64,000 bases of DNA from JAFLCM01 sp964510955 (GCA_964510955.1 CAZEDW010000013.1:1-64000); one strand, 5' to 3'. Shown: positions 9,245 through 18,447, counted from the stretch's first letter. Notes: a model not told the origin generated them from the letters alone. A program made the numbers and translations.

Positions 9245-9391
9245 GTGAACGCGCCCGCGTGCCGTGGGTGGACGGCGCCGCGTGATGATCTGCCGTTGCA
9301 CTCTCACGCAAGCGAGCCGGCCCATCAGGCCGGACGTCCCAAAGGATGCGCGACCGCTGGAGGCGAGTCGCTACCCTTTGACTGACGCGGA

Positions 9392-10087
9392 ATGACACAA
9401 TCGATTCACATCCGAGCGGCGGCGGTGGCGGGGGTTGGGTTCCTCGCGCTGTGCGTATGGCTGGGAACCGGCGCACACCCATCGGGCGTGGTGCCGGCCT
9501 CGCCTGTCGGGGGCCGGATCGACAGCGGGCGAGCTTCGGGCGGCCCGGCTCTGCGCGGACGGCGAGTCCGTCACTCTGACATGAGTCCCGGCACAATCGG
9601 TGGGCCAGCGATCGTTCGGCTGCGCACGCCCGCCGGCGCTCCGGCGGGTTTCGCGAGCGTGGAACTGCTGGAGGCTCAGGACGCCGCGGCCGGCGACGCC
9701 GATCGCGCCGCCCCGACGCCGGAGGAGCCGAGCGATCTCGAAGGCGATTCGTGCGGGCGCTGGGAATCGCGCGGCTTCTCAAGCATCCGCGATGTGGTGA
9801 CCGCGGCCGGGCTGCGGGCGGACCAAGCGTGGCTCGACGCCGTGTCGGGCGAGGTGCTGGTGTCGTCGCGCGACGACGACGGGAGAGAGCGGCTTTTGCT
9901 CATCACGCCGAGCGAAACGCCGGGAGACTTTGACCACGACGGGGTGGCGGGGGCGACGGACATCGGCGCGTACCTGGAGAGTTACGCGCGCGGGGAGGCC
10001 GACGCGGACAGCGACGACGACGGGCGCATCGGTCCGCTCGACCTGGTCGATTTTCTGCGTCGGTGGTCGGTGGGGTCCGGCAACTGA
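9392..10087 (+). CDS. Exported protein with C-terminal EF-hand/dockerin-like calcium loops
   Basis: 231 residues. The N-terminus is a signal peptide or anchor (HIRAAAVAGVGFLALCVWLGTGAHPS). The C-terminus holds two EF-hand-like loops, DFDHDGVAGATDIGAYL and DADSDDDGRIGPLDLVDFLRRW, spaced as in type I dockerin repeats. The middle part is low in recognisable structure. It differs from the other dockerin-like proteins of the window by lacking the final FGQxC. Function unknown; I infer an extracytoplasmic, calcium-binding surface protein. Confidence 0.72.
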   Translation: MTQSIHIRAAAVAGVGFLALCVWLGTGAHPSGVVPASPVGGRIDSGRASGGPALRGRRVRHSDMSPGTIGGPAIVRLRTPAGAPAGFASVELLEAQDAAAGDADRAAPTPEEPSDLEGDSCGRWESRGFSSIRDVVTAAGLRADQAWLDAVSGEVLVSSRDDDGRERLLLITPSETPGDFDHDGVAGATDIGAYLESYARGEADADSDDDGRIGPLDLVDFLRRWSVGSGN

Positions 10088-10114
10088 AGGCCGGTCAGCG
10101 GCGAAGGGGGGCGA

Positions 10115-10771
10115 TCAGGTGGTTCGGCGGCGCCGAACGCCCATCAGCGCGAGCGACGCCAAGGGAAGCGCTGATGGGGCCGGCACCGCGAACGAGAACT
10201 GCACGTGGTCAACCTCGATGCCCCCGCCGGAGTTCCGGATGAAGATCGAGCTGATCCCGCCGGCGTGGCTCACGCCGTAGAAGCGGTCTTCGGCGGTCGT
10301 CCCGAAGAACGTGCCGTCGGCGTGGGTCCCCACTATCGTTCCGAGTGATTGGCTGCTCTCATCGAAAGCCTCGAACGTGATCGTGCCTGCGCCGTCGGTC
10401 CAAACGAGCCCGGCCGAGAGCGGCAGGCCGCCGAGGGCATTGGGGTCGAAGGTGAAGCGGACGCCTGTTCCGCCGTTGCTGGAGAAGAAACTGTGACCGG
10501 CGGTGCCGTGACCGTCGGTCGAGCCGTCGTCGGCGTCGACCGAGTCGCAGTTGCTCGCGGGGCCGTAGGGACCGCCCGCTGAGTTGGTGATACCCGCCAT
10601 GAGGGTGCCGTCCTCGAAGTCCTCGACGACCCAGCCGGCGTGCCCGTTGAAGGGGCTGTCGGCGGTGCTGAGATAGGGAGTCGGGCCGTAGAGGGTGGCG
10701 CCCGACACCGGGGTGCCGACCGAGACCGAGAGCAGGGCGATCGCGGCTACGGGGCGAACGACAGTTGACAT
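10115..10771 (-). CDS. PEP-CTERM-like exported protein
   Basis: 218 residues with signal peptide (VVRPVAAIALLSVSVGTPVSGA). The body resembles the beta-sandwich proteins common in planctomycetes (VVEDFEDGTLMAGITNSAGGPYGP...). The C-terminus VPAPSALPLASLALMGVRRRRTT is a PEP-CTERM-type sorting tail: a VPAP motif, a hydrophobic segment and a basic end. The start codon has AGGAGT 8 nt upstream. PEP-CTERM proteins are processed by exosortase in other bacteria; no exosortase gene is visible here. Function of the body unknown. Confidence 0.8.
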   Translation of the reverse strand: MSTVVRPVAAIALLSVSVGTPVSGATLYGPTPYLSTADSPFNGHAGWVVEDFEDGTLMAGITNSAGGPYGPASNCDSVDADDGSTDGHGTAGHSFFSSNGGTGVRFTFDPNALGGLPLSAGLVWTDGAGTITFEAFDESSQSLGTIVGTHADGTFFGTTAEDRFYGVSHAGGISSIFIRNSGGGIEVDHVQFSFAVPAPSALPLASLALMGVRRRRTT

Positions 10772-10827
10772 GGCAGACTCCTGTGCGGGCCAACGGATTC
10801 GGATTGGAGGAACACCTGTGCAGTGTG

Positions 10828-10855
10828 ATTATGCCACAGGGCTTGGTCTCCGCAA
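10828..10855 (-). promoter_or_regulatory. Candidate sigma-70-type promoter for the PEP-CTERM-like gene
   Basis: On the minus strand TTGCGG (10850-10855) and CATAAT (10828-10833) are separated by 16 bp, and the -10 box lies 57 nt before the start codon at 10771. Both boxes match the consensus in 4-5 of 6 positions. The region is AT-richer than its surroundings. Confidence 0.45.
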
Positions 10856-11068
10856 GCACCCGAGAAGAAATTTTTTTAGGACAACATTATCCGCAATATG
10901 AGCGACATTGCGTTGGCGGATGACAGCCGCAACGGCGCTCAACTGGGGGGGCGAGGAAAGGCCGGCGCGGCGCGCCGAGCAGGGGCGGGGCGAGGCGATC
11001 GCGCGGCGCGGCGTCGCCTGAGTGTGTGGGAGCTTTTGCCGTGCTTGCGCGCGGGGCTCGGTTCGGCC

Positions 11069-14000
11069 TCAGTTGGCTCGCTTCATCAGGTCCGCCGCGG
11101 CCTCCTCGAGCTGGCGATCTCGGTTCGCTGATTCATCCTCGGGCGTCTGAACCGTGAGCACATCGGGCATGGCGCCGTGGCTTTCCATGTCGGTGCCGTC
11201 GGGGAGGAACCAGCCGCGGAAGGGGAGGCGGACGGTGGTGCCGTCGATGAGCTGCGTTGCGTCGGTGGAGATCACGCCGCCGTAGGTCTGCTGGCCGCAG
11301 AGGTGGCCGCGCTGGAGGGTCTTGAAGGCGTGCGAGATGATCTCGGCGTTGGAGAAGCTCTTCTCGTTGCAGAGCATGTTGACGGGCTTGGTGTAGCGCT
11401 GGATGTAGAGACGGTCGCGCGGGTAGGCGTCCTTGTTGGGCGCGGCGCCGCGCGGGACGGTGTAGGCGTGGGGCCGGACCATGAGCGAGGCGAGGACGAG
11501 GTCGGCGGTGCTGCCGCCGCCGTTGTTGCGGACGTCCACCAGCAGGCCGGCCTTGCCCTCGGCGGCGGCGAAGAGGTCGCGCTCAAAGTCCCAGAGGGCG
11601 GCCTCGCCCATGGCGCGGATGTGGAGGTAGCCCAGCTTGCCGCCGGTGAGTTCCCTTACCTTCTCGGCGTTGCGGTCGGCCCACCAGTGGTAGCGGAGGT
11701 CGTCCTCGGCGCCGTTGGAGATGGGCGTGATGAGGGCGGTGAGTTCCTCGCGGTCGGTGCCCTCCTTCGGGGCGCGCTTGAGTGTGAGCGTGACCTCTTT
11801 GCCGACCTTGCCGCGGAGGCGGGATTCGAGCGTGTCGGTGGGCTTGAAGGGTTCGAAGTCGATGGCGGTGATGAGGTCGCCGACCTTGAGCGCCATGGGC
11901 CCGACGCTCGCGGGGCCGCGCGGGATGACCGCGGTGACCTGGAACACGCGGTCCGGGGCGGCGGCGGCCGCGGCGTTGATGCCCAGCCGACCGCACGGCT
12001 CTGAAAGCGGCGCGGGCTCGGGCGGGGGGTACACGCCCAGGTGCGAGGCGTTGAGCTCACCCACCAGGCGCATGCCGACGTAGGCGAACTCTTCGCTGGT
12101 GCGGGTCTGCTTCGCCAGCGCCAGGTAACGCTCACTGACAGTCTTCCAGTCGAGGTCCTTCATCGTGGGGTGATAGAACACCTCGCCCAGCACGCGGGCG
12201 GCCTCGGTGAACTTCTGGGCGGCCTGGGCCTTGAGGTCCAGCCGGACCTTGTCCTCGACGGCGAGCGACTCGGTCTTTCCGCCGTCGGGGGGCACGGTTG
12301 AGGTCGAGCCCTTGTCGATGAAGAGCACCTTGTCGCCGGTGAGGCTGACGCCCTGCACGCTGGGCGAACCGTCGGCGAGTCGCTTGCGGTCCTTGGTGTC
12401 GGCGTTCCACTTGATGCTGAAGAGTCCCTCGCCGCCGTCGGCGTTGTCGTTGCCGGTGAAGATCACGCGGTCGCCGCCGGGGGTGATTTCGAGGGAGCCC
12501 TCGTTGCCGGGCATCGCGGTGATGCGCCGGAGTCGGAGGTAGGCGTCGTCGAGGTCGGGCTCGAAGGGCGGGGGCTCGGGCTTCTTCTCAGCATCGGACT
12601 TTTTGTCGGCTTCGGGCTTTTTGTCAGCGGGGGCGTCGGCGGGCTTGGCGCCGGGGTCGGCTGGTGCGGGGTCGGCCTTTGCTTGGGTGGGCGGTTCGGA
12701 AGGGGCGGGTTTGGGCTCGTCTTTCCTGGGCTCGTCCTTCTTGGGTTCGTCCTTCTTGCTCTCGTCCTTCTTGGCGTCTTCCTTTTTCTTCTCGTGCCCG
12801 AGCGGCTTGCGTTTCTTGGCGGCTTCGGCGGCGTCCTTGTAGTACTTCTCCAGGTCCTGCGGGGGGAGGGACTCCAACTCCTTGTCGAGGTACACCGCGT
12901 ACACGTCGGTGTCGCCGCGGCGCTCGGAGAGGAAGGCGAGGACCTTGCCGTCGGCGGACCAGCGTGGAGAGGTGTCGTTGTCGGGGTGGCGGGTGATGTT
13001 TACGGGCGGCTTGGAGGCGTCGGCGCGGGCGATCCAGATGTCGGCGTTGAAGTTTTCGTCGTTGGTCGAATAGGCGATGAAGCGTGAGTCGGGGCTCCAG
13101 CGGAAGGAGTTCTCGTAGTCCCAACTGCTGAGCAGGGTGCGGACGGCGCCGGAGGCAAGGTCGAGGATCAAGATGTCGCCGCGACCGCGCCGGAAGGCGA
13201 GGCTCTTGCCGTCGGGGCTGGGGCTGGGGTATCGCTCGTTGTCGCCGCCGATGCCTCCTTTGCGCCCGGTGTTGACCGGCTCGACCTTGAAACGGATGGC
13301 CTTGGTCCAGCGCTCGGCGAGCTTGGCGGGATCGGTCTCCGGGGTGTCCTTCTTGTCCCTTTTGGCAGCATCGTCTGCCTTTGCGGCGTCTGCCTTCGGC
13401 TCTTCTTTATTCTCGTCCTTCTTGTCAGTGCCGTCCGCCGGCTTGGGGGGTTCTTCGGACTTGGCGTCCGGTTTGGCGGTCTTCTTGAAAGCGTCCTTGA
13501 TCTCGTCGCGGGTCTTCTCGACGGTCGCGACGTACAGCCCGTCGGAGCCGTCCTGATCGCCGCTGTAGTACAGCTTCACACCGTCGGGCGACCAGGCGAT
13601 CTCACGGCAGCGGCCGGCGCCGGTGGTGACGCGCCGTGTCGGGGATTTTTCCTCGGTGGCGCGGACGTACACCTGCCCGTAGGCGATCACCGCGAGGGTC
13701 TTGCCGTCGGGGTTCAACTGAGCCGCGGTGCATTCCTTGCCGATGTTTTTGAGGGTGAAATCGTCGGCCAGGTCTTCGGGCGCGTTGACGGTGACGGGGC
13801 GCGCCTGCGGCGAGGCCTCGCGGAGATTCAGCGTGTAGAGAGTGTCCCACACGTTGCAGACGCAGGTGGTGCCGTCGCGCGATACGTCCAGGTCGTGGAC
13901 GTCGCTGCCCTCGAAGTTTGTGAGGCGGCGCGCTTTCGTCTCTCCGCCTTCCAGCGTCATCGTGTAGACGTTCACGGTGCTCAGTTCGCGGTCGGAGAGG

Positions 14001-14683
14001 TAAACGAGGGTGTTGTTGTTGCGCCAGCGGGCCTTGCCGTCGTTTCCGTCCCAGGTGGTCAGGCGGGTGAACGACTTGGCGTTGACGTCGTAGAGCCAGA
14101 GGTCGCGGTTGTCGGGGCCCTTGTAGCTTCGGCGTGACCACTCGCTGCCGCCGCGCTCGAAGACGACCTTGGTCCCGTCGGGCGACATCTGCGGCGCGTC
14201 GCCGAAGCAGTCCATGAGGCGCTCGATCTCCCCGCCGGAGGCGCCGACCTTGTACGGGCGCGGCGCCCGGTACACGTCGCCCTCGCGGGATGAGCTGAGC
14301 AGGATAGTCTTGCCGTCGGGGGTGAAGCCCGACAGGATCAGCGTGCGATCGGACGAGGTGACGGTCGCGACGTTCGACCCGTCGGCGTTCATGGTGAATA
14401 TGTTCATCCCCCCCAGGCGCGACGAGTTGAACGCGATGGTCTTGGCGTCGGGGCTCCAGGCGGTGCGGAGGTCGTTGGAAGGGTTGCTGGTGAGGCGCTC
14501 GGCCAGCCCGCCGGAAACCGGGACGCTCCAGATGTCGCCGCGCCAGGTGAAGGCGATGGTTCTGGCGTCCGGGCTGATGGAGGGGTAGCGGGGGAAATCG
14601 ACGTTTCCCGAGGCGGCGAACGCCGCGGGGGCCCCGAGCAAGAGGGCGAGGGCGCGGCAGAGCGAAGGGAAGAGGCGGGGCAT
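11069..14683 (-). CDS. Tricorn-type protease with PD40 propellers, PDZ and S41-like core, exported
   Basis: 1204 residues, close to the size of tricorn peptidase. A signal peptide (CRALALLLGAPAAFAASG) suggests export, unlike the cytoplasmic archaeal enzyme. PD40/TolB-like blades fill about 25-400 and 460-630. C1, PDZ (about 905-1000) and C2 catalytic parts follow. Expected catalytic residues are present: His881 in NASHLG, nucleophile Ser1111 in SFSNAE and Glu1167 in DMESHGAMPD. Two Lys/Glu/Asp/Pro-rich low-complexity inserts (about 395-455 and 625-715) interrupt the propellers. It probably degrades peptides outside the cytoplasm. GGAG lies 9 nt before the start codon. Confidence 0.9.
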   Translation of the reverse strand: MPRLFPSLCRALALLLGAPAAFAASGNVDFPRYPSISPDARTIAFTWRGDIWSVPVSGGLAERLTSNPSNDLRTAWSPDAKTIAFNSSRLGGMNIFTMNADGSNVATVTSSDRTLILSGFTPDGKTILLSSSREGDVYRAPRPYKVGASGGEIERLMDCFGDAPQMSPDGTKVVFERGGSEWSRRSYKGPDNRDLWLYDVNAKSFTRLTTWDGNDGKARWRNNNTLVYLSDRELSTVNVYTMTLEGGETKARRLTNFEGSDVHDLDVSRDGTTCVCNVWDTLYTLNLREASPQARPVTVNAPEDLADDFTLKNIGKECTAAQLNPDGKTLAVIAYGQVYVRATEEKSPTRRVTTGAGRCREIAWSPDGVKLYYSGDQDGSDGLYVATVEKTRDEIKDAFKKTAKPDAKSEEPPKPADGTDKKDENKEEPKADAAKADDAAKRDKKDTPETDPAKLAERWTKAIRFKVEPVNTGRKGGIGGDNERYPSPSPDGKSLAFRRGRGDILILDLASGAVRTLLSSWDYENSFRWSPDSRFIAYSTNDENFNADIWIARADASKPPVNITRHPDNDTSPRWSADGKVLAFLSERRGDTDVYAVYLDKELESLPPQDLEKYYKDAAEAAKKRKPLGHEKKKEDAKKDESKKDEPKKDEPRKDEPKPAPSEPPTQAKADPAPADPGAKPADAPADKKPEADKKSDAEKKPEPPPFEPDLDDAYLRLRRITAMPGNEGSLEITPGGDRVIFTGNDNADGGEGLFSIKWNADTKDRKRLADGSPSVQGVSLTGDKVLFIDKGSTSTVPPDGGKTESLAVEDKVRLDLKAQAAQKFTEAARVLGEVFYHPTMKDLDWKTVSERYLALAKQTRTSEEFAYVGMRLVGELNASHLGVYPPPEPAPLSEPCGRLGINAAAAAAPDRVFQVTAVIPRGPASVGPMALKVGDLITAIDFEPFKPTDTLESRLRGKVGKEVTLTLKRAPKEGTDREELTALITPISNGAEDDLRYHWWADRNAEKVRELTGGKLGYLHIRAMGEAALWDFERDLFAAAEGKAGLLVDVRNNGGGSTADLVLASLMVRPHAYTVPRGAAPNKDAYPRDRLYIQRYTKPVNMLCNEKSFSNAEIISHAFKTLQRGHLCGQQTYGGVISTDATQLIDGTTVRLPFRGWFLPDGTDMESHGAMPDVLTVQTPEDESANRDRQLEEAAADLMKRAN
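12713..12772 (-). repeat. Four tandem 15-bp units inside the Tricorn-type gene
   Basis: Units start at 12713, 12728, 12743 and 12758 and differ by one to three bases. They encode the pentapeptides KKDES, KKDEP, KKDEP and RKDEP (residues about 638-657). The unit length keeps the frame, so copy number can change without breaking the protein. Confidence 0.85.
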
Positions 14684-14857
14684 CGAGAGGGTCTCCGGCT
14701 TGGCCCCCGTTGCGTGAAACTCAGTCCCCGGGGGAGGGGGAAGGGGTGACTATACCGATGGGCGGTCCGCGGGTTGACGCCGCAAACAGCGTCCGCCTGG
14801 CGCGTGCTACGGGCGCGCGACTGTGTGGCCGACTGGGCGGGTCATCCGTGGTGGCGT

Positions 14858-15805
14858 CTAGGCCGCGAACTCGGCCGGTTCGCCGCACAGCACGCGCCAC
14901 ACGTCGCGGACGACCCAGCTCATGTTGCGGTGGGCGGTGGCGGTGGCGGCGCCGATGTGCGCGGTGAGGCGGGCGTTGGGCAGTCCCAGCAGCGGGTAGT
15001 CTGGGCCGAACGGCTCGGGCTCATGGACGTCGAGGACCGCGAGCGTGCCTGGTCGGCGGCGGAGGAGGTCGGCGAGGGCGCCGGCGTCGAGGACCAGCCC
15101 CCGCGAAGCGTTGATGAACAGCGCGTCGGGCTTGAGACGGGCCAGCCGCTGGGCGTTCATGAACCCGCGGTTGTCGGGCCGGCCGTCGATGTGGACGGTG
15201 AAGATGTCGGCGTCGGCGAGGAGCCGGTCGAGGCTGACGGGCTCGGCGCCGCAGCGTTGTTCGGGGGGGATATCGAGCAGGTCGTTGTAGAGGGCACGCA
15301 TGTTGAACGCCGCCGCGGCGCGGGCGACGCCCTTGCCGACGCGCCCGAGCCCGAGGATGCCGATGGTGAGGTCGGCGAGCTGGCGCGGAGCGATCTGCCC
15401 GGCGCGGTGCGATTTCCACTGGTCGAGCGGCAGGGCGTTGCCGAGATAGGCGCGCGGGCGCAGGGCGTCGAGCATGTACGCGAAAACCAGTTCGACCACA
15501 GCGCGGGTGTTGGCGTCGGGGGTCGAGACGACGGTCACGCCTCGGGCCCTGCAGGCGCCGACGTCGACGTTGTCCAGCCCCACGCCGGCGCGCCCGACGA
15601 CCTTCAGGCGCGGGGCCCGGGCGAGCAGCGATCGGTCCACCTGCGTGTAGGTGCGGATGACGAGGCCTTCGGCACGGGCGAGCAGCTCGCCAAACCTGGG
15701 CTCCTGCTCGGGGGCGCACGGCGCCAGATCGCAGCGATCGGCGAGCCACGCGGCGCACTGTGGATCAAGGCTCTCGGTCTGGATGACGAGCGGTCGAGCG
15801 GTCAT
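14858..15805 (-). CDS. D-isomer-specific 2-hydroxyacid dehydrogenase (SerA-like, no ACT domain)
   Basis: 315 residues. The NAD-binding fold is marked by GILGLGRVGKGVA. The catalytic trio is visible: Arg in INASRGLV, Glu in DVHEPEPF and His in LTAHIGAAT. RAGVGLDNVDV and STPDANTRAVVELVF match the phosphoglycerate dehydrogenase subgroup, but the C-terminal regulatory domain of SerA is absent, so the substrate may be 3-phosphoglycerate or another 2-hydroxyacid. It lies 67 bp downstream of the clpS-like gene on the same strand and 174 bp upstream of the Tricorn-type gene. Confidence 0.88.
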   Translation of the reverse strand: MTARPLVIQTESLDPQCAAWLADRCDLAPCAPEQEPRFGELLARAEGLVIRTYTQVDRSLLARAPRLKVVGRAGVGLDNVDVGACRARGVTVVSTPDANTRAVVELVFAYMLDALRPRAYLGNALPLDQWKSHRAGQIAPRQLADLTIGILGLGRVGKGVARAAAAFNMRALYNDLLDIPPEQRCGAEPVSLDRLLADADIFTVHIDGRPDNRGFMNAQRLARLKPDALFINASRGLVLDAGALADLLRRRPGTLAVLDVHEPEPFGPDYPLLGLPNARLTAHIGAATATAHRNMSWVVRDVWRVLCGEPAEFAA

Positions 15806-15872
15806 GCTGAGGGCCCGTAACGGGTGACCGGCCGCGGCCCCGCGCCCGACGGGGGAGTGCGGGCCCGGGGCG

Positions 15873-16262
15873 TCAATCCTCGTCGCCGGCGTGGGCGGGT
15901 TCGAGGGTCGCGGTCATCGACCCCTTGCAGGAGGCGATGCGGAAATCAGCGCCGTAGCCGTGGACCTGCTCGAGCTTGAGCTCGGCGAGTTCCTTGTGGA
16001 AAGTGCCGCACACGGCCCGCTGCTCGCTGTCCACCGCCTTGGCGATCTGAAAGGACCGCTCCGGCGGGTGGGAGAAGAGCTTCTGCATCATCTCGATGAC
16101 GTACTCGTACGAATGGTCGTCGTCGTTCTGCAGCACGACGTGCCACAGGCTGGGTTGCTTGACCTTTCGCGCGGGCTTGGGACGCGGCAGCGTGGCCGCG
16201 GAGGGTCCGCTGGAGCCGGGGGCGTCGAAGCTTGGGGTCTCGTGTGGCGCGCTGTCAGTCAT
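15873..16262 (-). CDS. clpS: ClpS-like ATP-dependent Clp protease adaptor
   Basis: 129 residues. After a disordered, Pro/Ser-rich N-terminus of about 35 residues the ClpS core is clear: LWHVVLQNDDDHSYEYVIEMMQKLF, then QIAKAVDSEQRAVCGTFHKELAELK, ending with TATLEPA. In E. coli ClpS delivers N-degron substrates to ClpAP; Asn34 and Asp35, which bind the N-terminal residue, are matched by NDD here. The His that completes the pocket (in AVHYQGKA) is replaced by Asp (AVDSEQRA), so binding preference may differ. First gene of a short minus-strand run with the 2-hydroxyacid dehydrogenase. Confidence 0.85.
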   Translation of the reverse strand: MTDSAPHETPSFDAPGSSGPSAATLPRPKPARKVKQPSLWHVVLQNDDDHSYEYVIEMMQKLFSHPPERSFQIAKAVDSEQRAVCGTFHKELAELKLEQVHGYGADFRIASCKGSMTATLEPAHAGDED

Positions 16263-16497
16263 GGCCGGTGATGATAGCCGCCGACAAGCGGCCCGAGAAG
16301 ATGGTTTTTCGTGCCGCGTGCCGTCCCCGCGGGGCGCGTGGGCCCGGTGGATTCCCGGTGCATCATCGGCGTTGGATTGACGCGACCAATGCAGTCGCTA
16401 CCGTCGCGACAGTCTTCGACAACGCCCGGAGCCCAAGACGACTCCGGCTCCGACCCCCGTGGCACGGACGCCAAGAGCAGACGGGAGCTATTGCGCC

Positions 16498-16767
16498 GTG
16501 AACAAAGCCACGCTGATTCAATCGGTCGCCAAGGAACTCAAGCTCAGCCGCACCGAGGCCGGTCGCGCGGTTGAGGCGGTGGTCAAGGCCATCGCCCAGG
16601 GGGTCGGCGCCGAGGACAAGGTGACCATCTCGGGGTTCGGGACGTTCCGCAAGAAGCACCGCAAAGCCCGCGTGGCGCTGAACCCGCTCACGCATCGCGA
16701 GATGCGCATCGAGGCGGGGAAGACCATCGGCTTTTCCGCGAGCAAGGCGCTGCGCGACAGGCTGTAG
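16498..16767 (+). CDS. HU-family DNA-binding protein
   Basis: 89 residues from the GTG at 16498, the normal HU length. An in-frame GTG at 16459 would add 13 uncharacteristic residues, and GGGAG stands before 16498. Hallmarks: MNKATLIQSVAKELKLSRTEAGRAVEAVVKAI, then GFGTFRKKHRKARVALNPLTHREMRI. The usual RxGRNPxT beta-arm tip reads ARVALNPLT, lacking the Gly-Arg pair. HU bends DNA and compacts the nucleoid. The gene ends one base before the stop codon of the oppositely oriented oxidoreductase. Confidence 0.9.
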   Translation: MNKATLIQSVAKELKLSRTEAGRAVEAVVKAIAQGVGAEDKVTISGFGTFRKKHRKARVALNPLTHREMRIEAGKTIGFSASKALRDRL

Positions 16768-16768
16768 G

Positions 16769-17797
16769 TCAGCCGGTCCAGCCGATCAGCCCGTGCACGC
16801 GCTCGATGGCCGCGGCCTGCCCGACGGACCAGCCGGGCGTGGGGACCGCGGCGCGCCCGTCGCGCGCGGCGGCGGAGAACCGCGAGAACTGGTTGACGAA
16901 ACGGTCGCCGCCGTTTTGGATGGCGATCGTTTCCGCGCCGGGGCCGCGCGGGTGCGAGTCGAACCGGGTCCAGCGGAGCTCGGCGCGGACGGGGTCGGCG
17001 CGGAACGGGGTGTCGGTTTCGATCCTCCCCCACGCGCCGACCAGCGAGGCGTGAACGCCGGCGTCCGAGTCGATGGCGCACAGCGCGTGCAGCACGACGC
17101 CCGAGGGGAACACGCCGGAGAAGCTCGTCAGGGCGTCAACACCGCGAAGTTCGCCGGTGATAGGCGGGCCGATCCGGGCGGTGGCGGCGATGCGGGCGGG
17201 TTCCTCGCCCGTGATGGAACGGGCGAGGCTGAGCGGGTAGCACCCCAGGTCCATCATGGCGCCGCCCTCAAAGGCACGGCTGAACCGGGTCCAGGCGTTG
17301 GGGCGGGGGCGAAGGTCGAGGCAGAACGAGGCGACGATGGTCTGCAGCGGGCCGATCAGGTTGTCGGGAGATGGGCTCGTGCCGGCCCGGCCTGCCCGGA
17401 CGAGGAGGTCCGTCTGCGGGTGGTGCAGGTACATGAACCCCTCGGCGAAGAGCCTGCCGGACCGTGCCGCGGCGTCGGCGACGCGCCGGGCGTCGGCCTC
17501 CCGGCACGCGAGGGGCTTCTCGCAGATCACGTGCTTGCCGGCCTCCAGCAGCCGGACTGAACACTCGGTGTGCAGGTGATTGGGGACCGTGACGTAGACC
17601 GCGTCGACGTCAGAGCGGGAGAGCAACTGCCGCTCGTCGCACGCGGCCGAGGCGGGAAGGGCGTGGGCGTTGGCGAACGCGGCGGCCCGGGCCGCGTCCC
17701 GAGAAGCGACGCACGTCACGCGACAGCCGTCGGCGGCGGTGATGCAGGGAAGAACCTTCCCTGCGATCATCCCGGTCCCGAGCACGCCCCAGCGCAT
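16769..17797 (-). CDS. Gfo/Idh/MocA family oxidoreductase
   Basis: 342 residues. The N-terminal Rossmann fold starts MRWGVLGTGMIAGKV, and the family-typical EKPL motif appears in GKHVICEKPLACREADARR. GFMYLHHPQ and GGAMMDLGCYPLSLARSITGEEP match the substrate domain of this NAD(P)-dependent sugar or inositol oxidoreductase family. The start ATG shares one base with the atpC stop codon (TGATG), implying translational coupling to atpC. An extra upstream TTG is possible but less likely. Substrate unknown. Confidence 0.88.
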   Translation of the reverse strand: MRWGVLGTGMIAGKVLPCITAADGCRVTCVASRDAARAAAFANAHALPASAACDERQLLSRSDVDAVYVTVPNHLHTECSVRLLEAGKHVICEKPLACREADARRVADAAARSGRLFAEGFMYLHHPQTDLLVRAGRAGTSPSPDNLIGPLQTIVASFCLDLRPRPNAWTRFSRAFEGGAMMDLGCYPLSLARSITGEEPARIAATARIGPPITGELRGVDALTSFSGVFPSGVVLHALCAIDSDAGVHASLVGAWGRIETDTPFRADPVRAELRWTRFDSHPRGPGAETIAIQNGGDRFVNQFSRFSAAARDGRAAVPTPGWSVGQAAAIERVHGLIGWTG

Positions 17798-18240
17798 CAA
17801 CGGGAACCGGGGGCGCGGGCCAGGGCGGACTTGACCCGCAGCGCGTTGCGCTGCTCGGTGATCCGGTCCATCTCCTCAGACTTCAGGCTCTTGCGAGACT
17901 TGGCCTCGGCCAGCTCGGCCTGGGCCTCCTCGGCGTTCAGCTCGTTGACGGGCTTGCAAGTGCTGGCCAGGATCGTGAGGACGTTGTTGACGTTCTGCAT
18001 GAACCCGCCGGCGATGAAGAACCGCTTGTTGCCCGACTCCTCGAGCTTCACGCCTTGCTCGTAGCGGTCAACGAACTCGACCCGCAGCTCGCCCGCCCCG
18101 AGCTTGCCGACCATGGCGCCGGTGTTGGCCATCACGCCGACCTTGCCGTCGTGCATGGGCACCGAGGCGTAGGAGGCGCTGGCGTCGAACACGCGGGCTT
18201 CGGGGGTGATGAGGCGGCAGCGGAAGGGTTTGTCGGCCAT
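17797..18240 (-). CDS. atpC: F1F0 ATP synthase epsilon subunit
   Basis: 147 residues starting MADKPFRCRLITPEARVFDASASYASVPMHDGKVGVMANTGAMVGKLGAGELRVEF, the beta-sandwich of subunit epsilon, followed by a C-terminal helical hairpin (LNAEEAQAELAEAKSRKSLKSEEMDRITEQRNALR). The frame is open further upstream, but the ATG at 18240 is the natural family start. It stands alone: the other atp genes lie at 44.5-50.1 kb, and here it is coupled to an unrelated oxidoreductase. A TATACT box at 18266-18271 (minus strand) upstream suggests its own promoter. Confidence 0.9.
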   Translation of the reverse strand: MADKPFRCRLITPEARVFDASASYASVPMHDGKVGVMANTGAMVGKLGAGELRVEFVDRYEQGVKLEESGNKRFFIAGGFMQNVNNVLTILASTCKPVNELNAEEAQAELAEAKSRKSLKSEEMDRITEQRNALRVKSALARAPGSR

Positions 18241-18265
18241 GGTTGGGTCTCGTTTGGGGGGAAAT

Positions 18266-18271
18266 AGTATA
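18266..18271 (-). promoter_or_regulatory. Candidate -10 box upstream of atpC
   Basis: TATACT on the minus strand, 26 nt before the atpC start, in the context GTTATACTATT. No good -35 box is seen at 16-18 bp. The spacing leaves room for a short leader. Confidence 0.35.
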
Positions 18272-18447
18272 ACGGTGGAGCGTGCGGACCGCGACCGGGG
18301 AAATCGCCGGTGGGCTGGGCTGGGGGCAGGGCCGGGGCGGCGAAAGGGGCTATCGGACCCAATCTCGGACTCACGGCGTACACCGGACGGTCCGAAGAAA
18401 TGGGCGAACCGGGCGCGACGCCGCTCGGGAACAACGGAGCCCAAGAC

